A stretch of 64,000 nucleotides of DNA from Eublepharis macularius (taxonomy: Eukaryota; Chordata; Lepidosauria; Squamata; Eublepharidae), in NCBI RefSeq assembly GCF_028583425.1, contig NC_072805.1:18548001-18612000 (forward strand). Direction: 5' to 3'. The translations under genes and the position numbers were made by a program. A model generated the notes under the pieces. It was given only the letters and a program-made list of their open reading frames with translations, was not told where the DNA came from and made no database searches. How positions within the stretch are numbered: the first letter of the stretch is position 1; every line of letters begins with the position of its first letter. Of the stretch, positions 34,211 to 45,207 are shown piece after piece.

Positions 34211-34460
34211 AGCCAGTTTGGTGTAGTGGTTACGAGTGGCCGGACTCTAATCTGGAGAACCGGGTTTGATTCCCCACTCCTCCACTTGAAGCCAGCTGGG
34301 TGACCTTGGGTCAGTCTCAGCTCTCTCAGAGCTCTCTCAGCTCCACCCACATCACAGGGTGATTGTTGTGGGGATAATAATAACACTTTGTAAACCACTC
34401 TGAGTGGGCATTAAATTATCCTGAAGGGCAGTATATACATCAAATGTCATTATTTATTGT
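34211..34460 (+). mobile_element. ACA/Squam1-like SINE
   Basis: AGCCAGTTTGGTGTAGTGGT, GGGTTTGATTCCCCACTCC, CAGCTGGGTGACCTTGGGTC, ending CTGAAGGGCAGTATATACAT and an AT-rich tail. Full length. Confidence 0.88.
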
Positions 34461-34785
34461 TATTAACCCATCTTGATTTTATAAAGAATTTGAGGTTCTA
34501 ACAACAAATTCCAAATGCCTTAACTCAGGGCTCTGTAAACCTGAAGGAAAGTGGGGTAAGAGAGAAAACACCATAACACTTGAATCATAGAACCAATATA
34601 AAATGTGTAGCGCAGACACACTGACAATTCTTCTCCTTTCCATTTTCCTACTTCTCTTGAAAAACAAATCCATAGGTGTGCATTCTCTTAGCTCACGTCA
34701 CACACACACACACACCGCCCCACTTGAATACCAACCCACTCATGGAGCCAAGCACTCTACACAAAGCCAAAAGCAGCTTTCAGAG

Positions 34786-35018
34786 AGCCAGTCTGGTGTA
34801 GTAGTTAAGAGTGGCAGGACTCTAATCTGGAGAGCTGGGTTTGATTCCCCACTCCTCCACTTGCAGCCAGCTGGGTGACCTTGGGTCAGTCACTGCTCTC
34901 TCAGAGCTCTCTCAGCCCCACCCACCTCACAGGATGATTGTCATGAGGATAATAATAACACACTTTGTAAACTGCTCTGAGTGGGTGTTAAGTTGTCCTG
35001 AAGGGCAGTATATAAATC

Positions 35019-35079
<61 letters not shown>
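34786..35079 (+). mobile_element. ACA/Squam1-like SINE with a long (TTA)n tail
   Basis: Full-length copy like 34211. The tail is extended into about 60 bp of pure TTA repeats (35020-35079), a microsatellite grown from the SINE 3' end. Confidence 0.88.
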
Positions 35080-35295
35080 TTTACAATGGAAGCTTCAGCT
35101 GTATATGTGACTCTGACCTTATCTCTGGGCAAAGAACCTGCTTAAAAAGCCACTCCAATGGCCCTCTAGGACAAAAAAAATAAAAGATGAATGGAACGCC
35201 CCCCCTCCTTTCCCTTAGATATTCTACCCCCCATTTTAGTGATAAAAGCCTTGCTTAAGGCTGTAAATGCTTACAACAGCCCTTCCACAGCAACA

Positions 35296-35487
35296 CCAGC
35301 GTGGCATAGTGTCAGGCTATTATCTGGGAGACCCAGGTTCAAATCCCAGCTCTGCCATGCACGTTTGCTGGATGACCTTGGGCCTGTCACACCCCCTCAG
35401 CCTAAATTACCTCATAGGGTTGTTGTGAGGATAAAATGGAAGGAAACTCTGGGTCCTACTGAGGAAAAAGGGAAATAAATAAATACC
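35296..35487 (+). mobile_element. tRNA-derived SINE (Squam1-like)
   Basis: CAGCGTGGCATAGTGTCAGG, CCCAGGTTCAAATCCCAGC, GTGAGGATAAAATGGAAGGA, ending AAATAAATAAATA. Slightly shortened at the tail. Confidence 0.78.
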
Positions 35488-36619
35488 AGCTGGTGTTCCC
35501 CAAACAGCCTCAAAAAGGGAGAAGATTTATTAGCCTGTTTTTCCAAGCAGGCTACCACAGCAGGTAAGAGCAGACCTCATCCACATCAAGTCTCAGCTGG
35601 CCCAGTCGGCTAAATGCCAAATCAGGCCACCTCGTGTGGGCTGTAACAGCAAGCACTAACAACACTGCACTGCAAAAACAAACACACACTATAACATCTT
35701 GGAGGCTCTCCTTCAGAACTTAGTCTGCACCCAGAAGTCCTATGTCTTATCTGTCACAGCCACAGAGCCAAGCAGCAACTTGAGGCACATAGATGGGCGT
35801 TGTGTACTCTTGACTTTCACACTGCTCCTGGCATTCCACCCCTTGGAAAGAAAGTATTTCCCCTTCCAATAACAGGATACCAAGAACACTGTCACACAGA
35901 TACAGCCAAGGAGAAAAGCTCCTAGAGGTATCGAGAAGAACCGGGTGATGAGAAGCATTCACTGGAAAATTAACCAAATTATCTGGACTGTACAGGCCGA
36001 TTAAAAACCCATGACTTGTCAGACCTTTTTTTTGTGAAAATAGGTATTGTAAAAACAAATCTATGGGCTTTGATTCCCCTCCCCCCACCCAAAACAATAC
36101 ATGATGTTGTCTGTACAAAGAAAATTAGCATCTGTTAAGCCACACATCTGTACTGAAATATTTTTATTTAATTAAACTCTTTGCAGTCAACATTGCTGAC
36201 CCCTTTGCAGATGGGAGGAAGAGAGAAGAGACAGGCAATAGGGGTGGTAAGCATTCAAGATGCTAAAAGTGGACTCCTTGAGTTTCAACAAAGTTTCCGT
36301 TGTAAGTACAAAATTAAAGTTTTAAAAAAGGGTTTAATATTGACAAGATGATTGCTCTTGAATCAAAACCCCAAGAGGGCTGAACAAGAGCTATGTATTA
36401 AATGGGTTCAAACCACCTGGCCTCGCTAAAGGAACGGGAGTGACTCCTGCCCCTAGAACTAGTTAACCAAAAAAGACAGCAAGAAACCCAGAGAAACTAG
36501 ACTGTAAAGCATTTTTCCATCTCAAGCACCATTGAGTCAGCAGAAATTCTGGTGAGGTCCAAAGATACACAAAACCAGTCATGTTGTTTAACAAGGCTGG
36601 ACATATACAAATATACCCT

Positions 36620-36862
36620 GGATGTACTTTACTTACTTATTTCAATTATGTCTCACCTTTTTCCCCAGAAGGGATGCAAAACAGCTTATATAATTTTCCT
36701 CTCCTCCATTTTATTCCCACAACAACCCTGCAAGGTAGGTTAGGTTGAGAGTGTGTGACTGGCTCAAGGCTACCCAGCAAGGTTTCATGGCAAAGTGAGG
36801 ATTCAAACCTGGGTCACCCAGATCCTAGTTCAACGCTCTAACCACTACACAACACTGTATTG
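36620..36862 (-). mobile_element. tRNA-derived SINE (Squam1-like)
   Basis: The minus strand has CAGTGTTGTGTAGTGGTTAG, CCAGGTTTGAATCCTCACTT, GTTGTGGGAATAAAATGGAG and a GGTGAGACATAATTGAAATA tail. A more decayed relative lies near 37600-37760. Confidence 0.75.
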
Positions 36863-38103
36863 GTATTATGCCGTTTAATTGATATTTTCAAGCAAGGCAA
36901 GTACCAGACCGTTTAATCAAGAAGAAAAAAGAAGCATGTGGCAAGCTCTGCTCTCTGCCAGAATTTTGTTGGTTACAAATATTGTCAGGAAATGTTGTCT
37001 ATGCTCCCTGTGTGTGGAAAGAAAGCCTGAATTGCAATTACATCCAAACTTATGTGGCAGAAAGGCCCATTGAACTCTATGGCACTTCCAAGTAAACATG
37101 CATAAGACAGGGCTGTGAATCTCTGTTTCCCCTCTGCCTTCCTCAAATAATTTTCTTCTCTCCGCTTCTTCTGGAAATATCTGCCTAAACACTGGTTGGG
37201 GAAACCCCCTCAGCCTTTTACCAGAAAAAGAGAAGTTTCCAGACTTTCAAAACCTCTTCGAACAAGACATTAGCTTTAAAATGCATGGTACCTGTCATAA
37301 GGGATATACTGGACCCCTTCAAAGAATTGATAAGGTGGTACTGTTTCTAGAATTTTCAGGCAGTGCCAGGCCAGACTGGCACTTGCCAAGATCCCATAAT
37401 GCCCCGAGAAGAATCTCTTCCTACAATGTTTTTCATTTGTTCCTTCCCATCACCTAAATTCTGACACCCTGTGCCTGAGCTTAAATGCTGGGATAACAAA
37501 AAAGGCTTTCACAGAGAAGCACCCCATCTTTGCACCTACAAGTTAAGAATCTTGCAGTAATCAGATGTCCCTGCAATGCTGTCTGCTCCAAGCAAGTACT
37601 GTTATCCACCTCTTCTTCCAAAAAGCTACAACCAGCATGCATGATGCTCTTTTTTCACAACAACTGTGCAAGGTAGACTAAACTGAGACTACGCAACAGG
37701 GCGTCATTATCCAGTGAGACTGATAGCTGATTTGAACCTAGATGTCCCTCTGAACACAGCCACTATGTGATCTACAGAAACCACGGCCTTGTATCTCACT
37801 TCTAGCCAGATGCACAACACGTATGCACACATCCTGGCCCTTGAAAGAAGCGGGAAAGGTGTTCCACACTTCTCAAAATGGTAACAGGAATCACGGGTGG
37901 CCAGGTTTAAACAGCATCAGTTCTCTTGACCAGGGTCCACATTCTAATGAGACGTTGCTAATATGAAGACAAAACAAGATTCCTCAAATATGTGGGTTTT
38001 CAAGGGCTTTGGCTTCCAGGCCAGAGGGAACGATGCACAGGGAAACTTAAGCCCCAGGCCTCACTGAACCACAGAAAGGTGACTAAAGGGACAGCTGTAT
38101 TAG

Positions 38104-38351
38104 CAGGGCTTTTTTTCAGCAGGAACGCGGTGGAACGGAGTTCCGGAACCTCTTGAAAATGGTCACATGGCTGGTGGCCCCGCCCCCTGATCGCCAGACA
38201 GGGGGGAGTTTAGATTGCTCGGCAGCATGAAGGACAATCTAAACTCTTCTCTGTCTGGAGATCAGGGGGCGGGGCCACCAGCCATGTGACCATTTTCTCC
38301 TAGGGCAACCCACTGAGTTCCACCACCTCTTTTCCCAGAAAAAAAGCCCTG
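38104..38351. mobile_element. hAT-like MITE, foldback type 'CAGGGCTTTTTT', copy 2
   Basis: A 248-bp element with CAGGGCTTTTTTTCAG and AAAAAAAGCCCTG ends. It is flanked by identical 8-bp TGTATTAG (38096-38103 and 38352-38359). The interior inverted repeat is as in copy 1. Confidence 0.92.
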
Positions 38352-38814
38352 TGTATTAGTATGTTAAAACTAAGTGGGAATCTAGCAGCACCTAAAACCA
38401 TTGACCAAATTTTATTCCAGCACAAACTTTCATGAGTTTGGCCTTCCATCCATTGGGTCAGGCCTAAATCGCAAAAGCCTGTGCTAGGATGAAGCTTGGC
38501 CAGTCTTTAAAGTGCCACAACATTTCTGCTTTTTTTAAACAGAAAAAAAATGCTACTCCTACAGAACTGATACAGCTCTCCGAGCATTCGACCTTAAAAA
38601 GGCATTCTGCTGCCACACCCCACCATTCACCCCTACCACAGTGACACATGTGAAGCTGCCTTGCCATTATGGGCAGTATTGCCGGTCAGATTGGCAATTG
38701 CTTCTGGGGGGTCTACTAATGCCGGTAACTGAATTGGGGAATTTCTGGACATAAAGTGTATACACAGCCACAACCCTTCCCCGAGGAACAGCAGATCATG
38801 GGACTCCAGAAAGA

Positions 38815-39385
38815 ATGGTTCCATGTGAAGAGGCCTTATAATGAGTCAGACCACTGGTTTACCAAGGTAAAACTGGCAGCAGCTCTCCAAGATCCCAGAT
38901 CCTTCGCATCACCAAAGACTGAACATGGGATCTTCTGCATACAAGAATATCACGGAGCCTCAGCCCTAAGAGCAGTCAGTATTGATCTTGATAGACATGT
39001 AAATGCACAAAGCTGCAGTCGGTGGTGATGGAGCTTAGTGGTACAGCATCTGGATTTGCACTTAGAAGGTACCTGGTTTAATCCCAACTAGAAGGATGGG
39101 GTAGTAGTCAATGCAAAAGACCCTGGAGAGCTGCCGCCAGCTGGAGAAGACAAGACTGACCTAGACAGTCCAACGGTCTGACTCAGTTTACGGCAGTTTT
39201 GTGTATTCATTTATCTATGAAGGTCAGCGCTGACTTCTCCCAAACACATGAAGCTGTCCGATACAGAGTCAGACCCTTGATCTATCAAGGTCAGTCTTGT
39301 TTACTCTGATTGGCAGCAGCAATCCAGGGTCTCAACTTGGGGTCTTTCGCATCACATCACCTCCCATCTCATCCTTTTAACTGGA
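38815..39385. mobile_element. Cluster of three Sauria-type tRNA SINEs
   Basis: 38815-38972 (minus): GAGTCAGACCACTGGTTTAC and GGGATCTTCTGCATACAAG. 39025-39200 (plus): GAGCTTAGTGGTACAGCATC, GAGAGCTGCCGCCAGC, GTCTGACTCAGTTTACGGCA. 39245-39385 (minus): CAGAGTCAGACCCTTGATCT and CATCCTTTTAACTGGAAATG. All match parts of the copy at 57101. A further piece may start near 38640. Confidence 0.7.
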
Positions 39386-39835
39386 AATGACAAAGACATG
39401 CATTGCAGAAGCTCTGCTGCTGGGCCACATCACTACCACCAGGGAGGAACTCAGGACCCCAATATCCATCCCAGCTTGTGTTGCAACCGAGGCCTGTCAT
39501 TCGTTAAACAAAATCCATTTAGCACATTTTCAACCTGCCCTTCTCCCAAGCATTCTCTCCTCCTCCAGGTTACCCCACAGCAATGAACAATCAAAGTGGT
39601 GCAGCTGTGTCAGGCTAGGACCCAGGTTTAGGGATGCCAGACTACCACCTGGTACCCCCAGGGGGTTGGATATGGGGCAGATGTGATGTTGGCACATAGC
39701 AGGACATCAGGCCTACCCCTTACTGTTTCTCCTGCTGGCCTCAGAAGCTGGGGGGAATCTACAGAACACTCACTCAGTGTGGGCACTTGAGATTCCAAAG
39801 CCACACTCTGACATGAAGTTTTAAGCTAGTCATTC

Positions 39836-40262
39836 GCTGTAGCGTGGTGGTTAAGTGGTGGGGTTGCGAATCAGCATTCTGCTGATTCGTATCCCACTGC
39901 CGCCATGAGTGGCCTTGGGTAAACCACCTCTCAACTCCAGCTATATTGTGGGATTAACAATACACTGACTGTGTCCACTGCTCTGAGAGGGGCACTCATC
40001 TGTCCAGGAGAGCAGCATATAAGCATAGTTATTGTTCTCTCTCTTGGACTAACCAACCTTGCAGGGCTGTTGCAAGGATAAAACCAAGGTGGTGGCAGTA
40101 TAGCCCCCTGGCCAGGAAAAAAAACACACATGCTAAACAGACCAGAGTTGCAGAGGCGGGCAATGGCAAACCACCTCTGATAGTCTCTTGCCATGAAAAC
40201 CCCACCAGGGGTCACCATAAGTCAGTTATGACTTGAGGGCACCACACACATACACACAAACA
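39836..40262 (+). mobile_element. tRNA SINE variant followed by a 5S-type SINE tail
   Basis: 39836-40065 has a tRNA-like head (GTAGCGTGGTGGTTAAGTGG), GTGGCCTTGGGTAAACCACC and a GAGCAGCATATAAGCATAG tail. 40150-40262 is the 5S-SINE 3' module (CAGAGGCGGGCAATGGCAAA, CTCTTGCCATGAAAACCCC, GGGGTCACCATAAGTCAGTT). It lies just inside ZNRF1 intron 1, about 50 bp from the exon 1 donor. Confidence 0.72.
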
Positions 40263-40299
40263 GATACAGTAAGAGGACGTTGTTGTTGTTTTGAAGCAG

Positions 40300-41560
40300 G
40301 AGGCCACTCACCGCTGTGCGAACTAAACCACCGGGGTCCGAGGTGCAAAGGCAGCGCATCGGCCAACGAGGCCCTGGAGCCCAGGTAGAGCATCCCGTCT
40401 CTGTGGTGACCGCCTCCCGTCTCCTGGTAACCGTTGCCATGGGCATACGGGGTGGAGTCCGCGCCCGACCCGCCGCCGCCTCCCGGGCCCCGCTCGGAGT
40501 CTCCGGCGGCGGCGGCGGCGGCCGAGGCGGCCGTGTAGAGCCCGAAGGGGACGCTGCCGGGCGCCGCCGGCTCCACGCCCAGCCCCACGCCCACGCCGGC
40601 CACGGAGCTGACGGAGCGGCTGCGCAAGCCCATGGCGGGCCCTCCGCCGCCCGCGCCCCGGTACTGCCCGAAGTGGGGCGCCCCGCCGGGCGGCGGCACC
40701 GCGCTGTCGTCGCTCGACACGCCGCCCCGCGAGCGCCCCGCGCCCGCCGCGCCCGCCGTGCTCTGCTTGCCGCCCATGCCGAGCGCGCGGAGGGGGCGGG
40801 CAGGCAGGCGAGCCCTAGGCGCTAGCGGCGCCCCCGGAGCCGGGCATCCTCGCCGGGACGCCGCCGCCGGCGCTGCCGCTGCCGCAGCCCCGCCTCCGCT
40901 TCCTTCGCGCCGCGCCGCCGCCGCCGCCGCGCCCCGCCGGGCGGCCCGCCGCGCCTCCCGGGCTCATCCACGGCGGCAAGGCAGCAGGGCCGGCGCCGCC
41001 CCGCCTTCGGGGCCCGCCCCGCGGAAGGGAGAGCCGCCGCCGCCGCCGCCGCTGCGCTCGAGCCCTCTCGCGCCGCCGCCGCCGCTCCGCATCCAGGCGG
41101 CGCCCGGGCCCGCGCTCCTGCAGCCGCTCCAGGCGCGCCCTTCAGCCGCCCCTGCGACGCGGGGCCGGCGTACGCCCGGCCGGCCGGCGAGGCTGCCTTG
41201 GGTCCGAGGGGCAGCCGCCGGTGGGCTCCCGCCTCGCCGTCGCTCCACCAGCCCTCCGCGCGGCTGCCGCGAAGACAATAGAGCCGCGCACCGCGCCTGC
41301 GCCGCCCGCCCCCTCTCCTTGCGCCGCCGCGGGGTTGCGTCAAGGGCTGGCCCGCCTCAGCCACCCCCGGGGGCCGCTGGCGCTCGGCTCCCCCCTCGCC
41401 TTGCGCTCGGGACCTCCGGGCGAAGGGGCGCCGCGCCGAAGGGCAGCCGCGTCACCCTGCAGCCCTGCGCAAACGGCGGCAGCCCGACTCCGGCCCTGTC
41501 GAGGGAGGCTCTCTTGCTGCTCCGCTCAACAAGTCATTCACTCGCTGCCCGGGCATGGAG
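40300..41560. promoter_or_regulatory. ZNRF1: CpG island covering ZNRF1 promoter, 5' UTR and exon 1
   Basis: Very GC-rich and CpG-dense for about 1.25 kb, in contrast to its surroundings. Several GC boxes (GGGGCGGG) lie just upstream of the start codon, near 40793. There is no TATA box at a convincing distance, as usual for a housekeeping-type promoter. The start site is not determinable by eye. Long open frames on both strands here come from the lack of AT-rich stop codons and have no recognisable protein content. Confidence 0.9.
40312..40777 (-). CDS. ZNRF1: ZNRF1 coding exon 1 (E3 ubiquitin ligase, N-terminal part with start codon)
   Basis: Starts at ATG 40777 and ends at AGCG|GTGAGT, giving 155 codons plus one base. 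With exons 2-4 the frame totals 726 bp, or 241 residues, close to the 227 I recall for human. It begins MGGKQS, an N-myristoylation signal (Gly2) that fits the known attachment of ZNRF1 to endosomal, lysosomal and synaptic membranes. Then come VSSDDSAVPPPGGAPHFGQY, MGLRSRSVSSVAG, PFGLYTAAS, YAHGNGYQETGGGHHRDG and MLYLGSRASLADALPLHLGP, all characteristic of ZNRF1. The extra length lies in Ala and Gly runs (about residues 85-105). The zinc finger and RING are in later exons. In mammals ZNRF1 ubiquitinates targets such as AKT and glutamine synthetase (family knowledge). It lies in a CpG island. Confidence 0.98.
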
Positions 41561-41800
41561 ATGGCTTTAAAAGGAGGTTAGACGGATCCAGGGAGAAGAG
41601 GACCAGCAATGGCTGCTAAAGGCTGGCCCCATATCCAGATTGACAGAGCCTTGCAGGAGGCAAAGGGGAAATTAACAAACCCTCTGAGGAGCGATCTGTG
41701 CCAGCTCTGTAGAGAGAGATGACATTCAAACTATGCTTCCCAGCTAACCTTGCAGCTCCCTTCACTTGAGTGTCCTCTTGTAATTCGTCTTGTGTACTTT
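41550..41800 (+). mobile_element. CR1-like 3'-end scrap followed by a half Harbinger-like MITE
   Basis: 41555-41625: GAGATGGCTTTAAAAGGAGG then CAGCAATGGCTGCT, the wording of CR1-type LINE 3' regions (similar text at 62240-62360). 41640-41800: TTGACAGAGCCTTG, AAACCCTCTGAGGAGC, AACTATGCTTCCCAGCTAAC and CTTGTAATTCGTCTTGTG, the right half of the 5789-type MITE. Confidence 0.55.
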
Positions 41801-42048
41801 AGCCGGAAGGCGGCAACAGGAGGGCTCCCCTTACATTATGGTGCAGTTCTATGCAGTTACTCCATTCTTAAATCTGTCCGTTTTGATGGCTTTAAAATGA
41901 AGTAACTCTACAGCAAAATAAAGCAGGTGTCCAGTGGCTCCTTAAAGAATAAATAATGTTGGTCTTTAAGGTGCCGCTTGACTCCTGCTTCGTTTCTCTG
42001 CATAGAGTTCTGTTGTTACGGTGCAATCCTAAGCAGTTACACCCTTCT

Positions 42049-42257
42049 GGACCAAGATGGGTAGCTGTGTTAGTCTGTCTGTAGCAGTACGAAAGAGCAA
42101 GAGTCCAGTAGCACCTGTAAGACTAACAAAATCTGTGGTAGGGTATGACCTTTCGTGAGTTTCACTACTTCTAGCTGTATCTGAAGAAGTGAGCTGTGAC
42201 TCACAAAAGCTTTGTTAGTCTTATAGGACTCTGTTAATTTACTGGACTCTTGCTCTT
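42049..42257. mobile_element. Penelope-like foldback, family B copy B3
   Basis: Left: ATGGGTAGCTGTGTTAGTCT tail in reverse, then AAGAGTCCAGTAGCACCTGT. Right: ATCTGAAGAAGTGAGCTGTG and TTGTTAGTCTTATAGGACTC. Flanked by 9-bp CACCCTTCT (42040-42048 and 42258-42266). Slightly rearranged near its right end. Confidence 0.78.
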
Positions 42258-42399
42258 CACCCTTCTAAACCCTTACGTAAAAAGGACCTGATGCTGGTAG
42301 CTTTGTGTAAGATTTGCACTGTGAGTCTGTTGCAGCAAAACAGGAGTCTTGTGGCCTGTTAGCAACTGAACAAATTGTTATTCTGCCTTAAGTTGTCAT

Positions 42400-42985
42400 G
42401 CACTAACATTCACGTCAGATGTTCCTCCTTACAGGAGATCGAGAGAGAATAGAGGCTTTGAGCCCGATATTAAATAGAGGAAATCAATGGTGGACTCCTC
42501 CTCCTTTGTAATTAACATATTTATTGGCAATTGTACGGAGGCTTTTGAAGAAGCGTGTGCATAGCGAAACGGGATATTCAGCCGGGCATACCCGTTGCCA
42601 TTCTCCCGTCGGGAGCGACCCCCCCCGGGTGGTCACTCTCTGAACAGATATTGCCAACTACGTTCGATTGTGATGTTGCCTGAGACAAAATAGTAAAACG
42701 ATATTGAGTACAAGAATTGGTTGTTCTACAACGGTCTTTTTTTGGCTCCTGCCTCATTTGTTTTCCTCTTAGGAACAAGGCAAGTACTCCGTGGGTAGAA
42801 GAGATGGTAAGTATGAATCACTTATGATCCTTAATATATTTGATGTCTTTTCTTCTCTTTTCTTTCCATACAGGTGTCTTCCCAGATGTTATTTGTAGAG
42901 TCCAACCAAAAAGCAGCCCTAACTGCAACCGGCTAAGCGGCAGATTTCGTCCTCGTGACTTCCTCAGGGGCTGGTGGACCACCTG
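42400..42985. mobile_element. Penelope-like segment, family D, with facing hammerhead-like motifs
   Basis: Plus strand 42543-42571 reads TTTTGAAGAAGCGTGTGCAT then AGCGAAACGGG. Minus strand 42967-42941 reads CTGAGGAAGTCACGAGGACG then AAATCTG. Both fit (C/U)UGANGA-A-hairpin-GAAA and converge on each other across about 370 bp. The words CGAAACGGG and CTTCCTCAGGGG are typical of terminal repeats of Penelope-like elements. No reverse transcriptase remains. Boundaries are estimates. Confidence 0.5.
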
Positions 42986-43032
42986 TACTCATAAGCATAT
43001 GTCTCACCCACCCAAAGAGCGACACATGTATC

Positions 43033-43205
43033 AGTACTCACGGTTCGAATCCCGGCTCTGCCATGGCACTTGCTGTGTCAGACACTTTCATCCTAGCCTA
43101 TTTCACAGGGCTGTTGTGAGGATAAAAAGAGGAGAGGAGAACACAGTATGCCACTGTACATCCCCACTGGGGGGAAAGGCAGCATATAAATGAAGTAAAT
43201 AAATT
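43033..43205 (+). mobile_element. tRNA-derived SINE, head truncated
   Basis: CACGGTTCGAATCCCGGCTC (B box), GCTGTTGTGAGGATAAAAAG, GGCAGCATATAAATGAAGTA. The A-box half is missing. Confidence 0.72.
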
Positions 43206-44723
43206 TAGGTACATGGTGACCTGATGTTGAAACGCTGTTGCTACTGGGCCAACAAGATCTTTATTTGTACCAGGTTTCACCCGAGCTTAACTCCAGAACC
43301 AGCCCTCTGGGCTAAATCAGTGCTCACATACACAAAGTAACAAAAAAAAAACATTGTAGCTCACACTTTAGCAAGCCCAAAAAATGTCAGCTGGAGGAAG
43401 TGCTTTACTGACGGCCAAGTGACACGTGACGTTTGCCTTGCGCTTTCCCCAGCTCCTGGCAATCAAACACACGCTGTGATTTCTGTGCTCAGGACTCAGT
43501 TGCCAGGTACGTGAGAGCCAATTTAGACAGGGATTGCAGTGCACAGAGGAAAGGGTCTTAAACCATCTCCGGCTGCTCTTTCCTGAACCGAAACCACCCC
43601 AGAAGTTGATGGATTTCAACTGTCTTAGAAGGGCGTAACTTTGCTTAGGATCACACTGCAAGGCCAGAACATGCCCTGCTGGGCTCAACATTGGCTAGCA
43701 CATGTGTGAGGGGGGCTCACATGTGCTAGCCAATGAAGAGAGCCATGTGCTAGCCAATGAAGAAAGCCATGAAGCTTTCTTCATGGAGAGGACAAAGAAA
43801 GGTTCTCTGGAAGCATGGCCCTATGAATACTGACGATGAGGGAATCCCACCTTTTGCCTGTTTTACAAATGCTCGTTTCACACTCATTATTTGTTCCCAT
43901 ACCCCAAGAGGACTCTTAAAATAGCCATTGACACACATAGCAGCACAAAGGGAGGGAGCCGATGCAGTTATTTGGGATCATGTGGGAAACCAGGAAAGTT
44001 AAGCTCTCTCTCCTCTGTCACCTTGGGTGTATCACAGCCGTAGCCTATGTTTACTTAGAATCACAGCAGCGGATCATAGCCCTACACTCCATGCCTGTGC
44101 ACAAACTGTGACACGATTGTTCTCTGGAACACAGTCTTCACATCATTTGTATGAATCAGTTTGCCGTATACTCCATACCAATGTAACGTCTTGGGTTTTT
44201 TTTTTCTTTGCACAAGATATAATTTATTTGGGGCATTAGGCCTGCAAAGAAATTCACAAGATACATGGCTAGAAATTAAATTTTAACACAGGATGTATTC
44301 TGTGTCATCTGGGGATGAAGAACTGGTTGCAATATCAGCTCAATGTAAGCAGAGATATGGGTCATGGGAACTTTAAACTTCTTGCTGCTATGTAAGAGGC
44401 AGAGCATCACCAGGCTCAGAGCAGCTTTATGTTGATTTGGCTGCTCTCCAAGGGCCTTCTCAGCTAAGGAGAGGGTCTTTGCCAGCCAGTCCTCTGCCCT
44501 CAGATCCCTTTTAAAACAGATGTCAGAAACTGGCTCACGGATTGCTTACAAAGCACCAGCACTGAGGTTAGACCGTCCCTCCTTCCTGATAGGGTACAGT
44601 AAAGAGGAGCCTTTGAACATATGCAGAATGCAGTGCCTCACAGCACCAAAGCAGCCCCCCCAAACACTAGCAGAAGAAATAAATGCTTGTAATGTGGGTG
44701 TGTGAGCCCTCTAAGTTGAGGGA

Positions 44724-44910
44724 AGGCGGCACGGTATAGCCCGATCTCGTTAGATCTTGGAAGCTAAGCAGGGTCAGTACATTGACTGGCAACCACCAAG
44801 GAAGACTGCAGAGGAAGGCTCTGGCAAACCATCTTTGCTTCTCACTTGTCTTGACAGCCCCTTGCTGGGGTCTCCATAAGCCGGTTGTGACTTGATGGCG
44901 CGCACACATG
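44724..44910 (+). mobile_element. 5S-rRNA-derived SINE
   Basis: GCCCGATCTCGTTAGATCTT followed by GGAAGCTAAGCAGGGTCAGT is a close match to 5S rRNA internal promoter sequence. Then come AGAGGAAGGCTCTGGCAAAC and the GGGTCTCCATAAGCCGGTTG tail. It is the best 5S head in the window. Not a functional 5S gene. Confidence 0.85.
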
Positions 44911-45207
44911 AGCCCTCGAAGTAGACTTGGATCCAAGGTTGCCAACTCGAGTTTGGGAAATTCCTGGAGACTTGTGGGTGGTGCTAGGACAACGTTTGGG
45001 GAGCTTTCTGGGGGTTGTAATGCAACACAGTCTGCCTTCTTACCAATTCCTCCAGGAAAACTGATCTGTACAGGCTGGAGTCTCAATTTTAATTCCATGA
45101 GAACGCCAGACCTCACCTTACACTTGACAATTTCCAGGTGGGGCCTGCTGATCTTCAGACTGCAGAGCTCAGTTCCCCTTGCGAGAATGGCTGCTTTGGA
45201 GGATGCA

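Larger units (their letters stand above)
16189..40311 (-). other. ZNRF1: ZNRF1 intron 1 (24 kb)
   Basis: It runs from the donor GTGAGT at 40311-40306 to the acceptor at 16189-16190. It is filled with SINEs and miniature transposons listed separately. Stretches where I see nothing recognisable: 16200-16700, 18190-18650, 18870-19960, 20550-21080, 21830-22210, 22440-23050, 25620-27700, 28560-29080, 31000-33270, 35490-36620 and 36870-38100 apart from a weak SINE near 37600-37760. No additional gene was supported in it. Confidence 0.8.
41801..44930. other. Intergenic region between ZNRF1 and WDR59, left part
   Basis: Contains an old family-A/B-like scrap (about 41925-42005), family B copy B3 (42049-42257), a Penelope-like segment (about 42400-42985), a tRNA SINE (43033-43205), a local hairpin cluster (43690-43790) and a 5S-type SINE (44724-44910). 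43210-43680 and 43800-44720 show nothing recognisable. Confidence 0.65.

Noticed and set aside
40632-41570. A 312-residue open frame on the plus strand and overlapping minus-strand frames
   Set aside because: They lie in the ZNRF1 CpG island. The products are Ala/Pro/Arg-rich with no recognisable domain, as expected when GC-rich DNA lacks stop codons.
44724-44800. Possible 5S rRNA gene
   Set aside because: Only the internal region of 5S is present, followed by the SINE 3' module seen in four other places.
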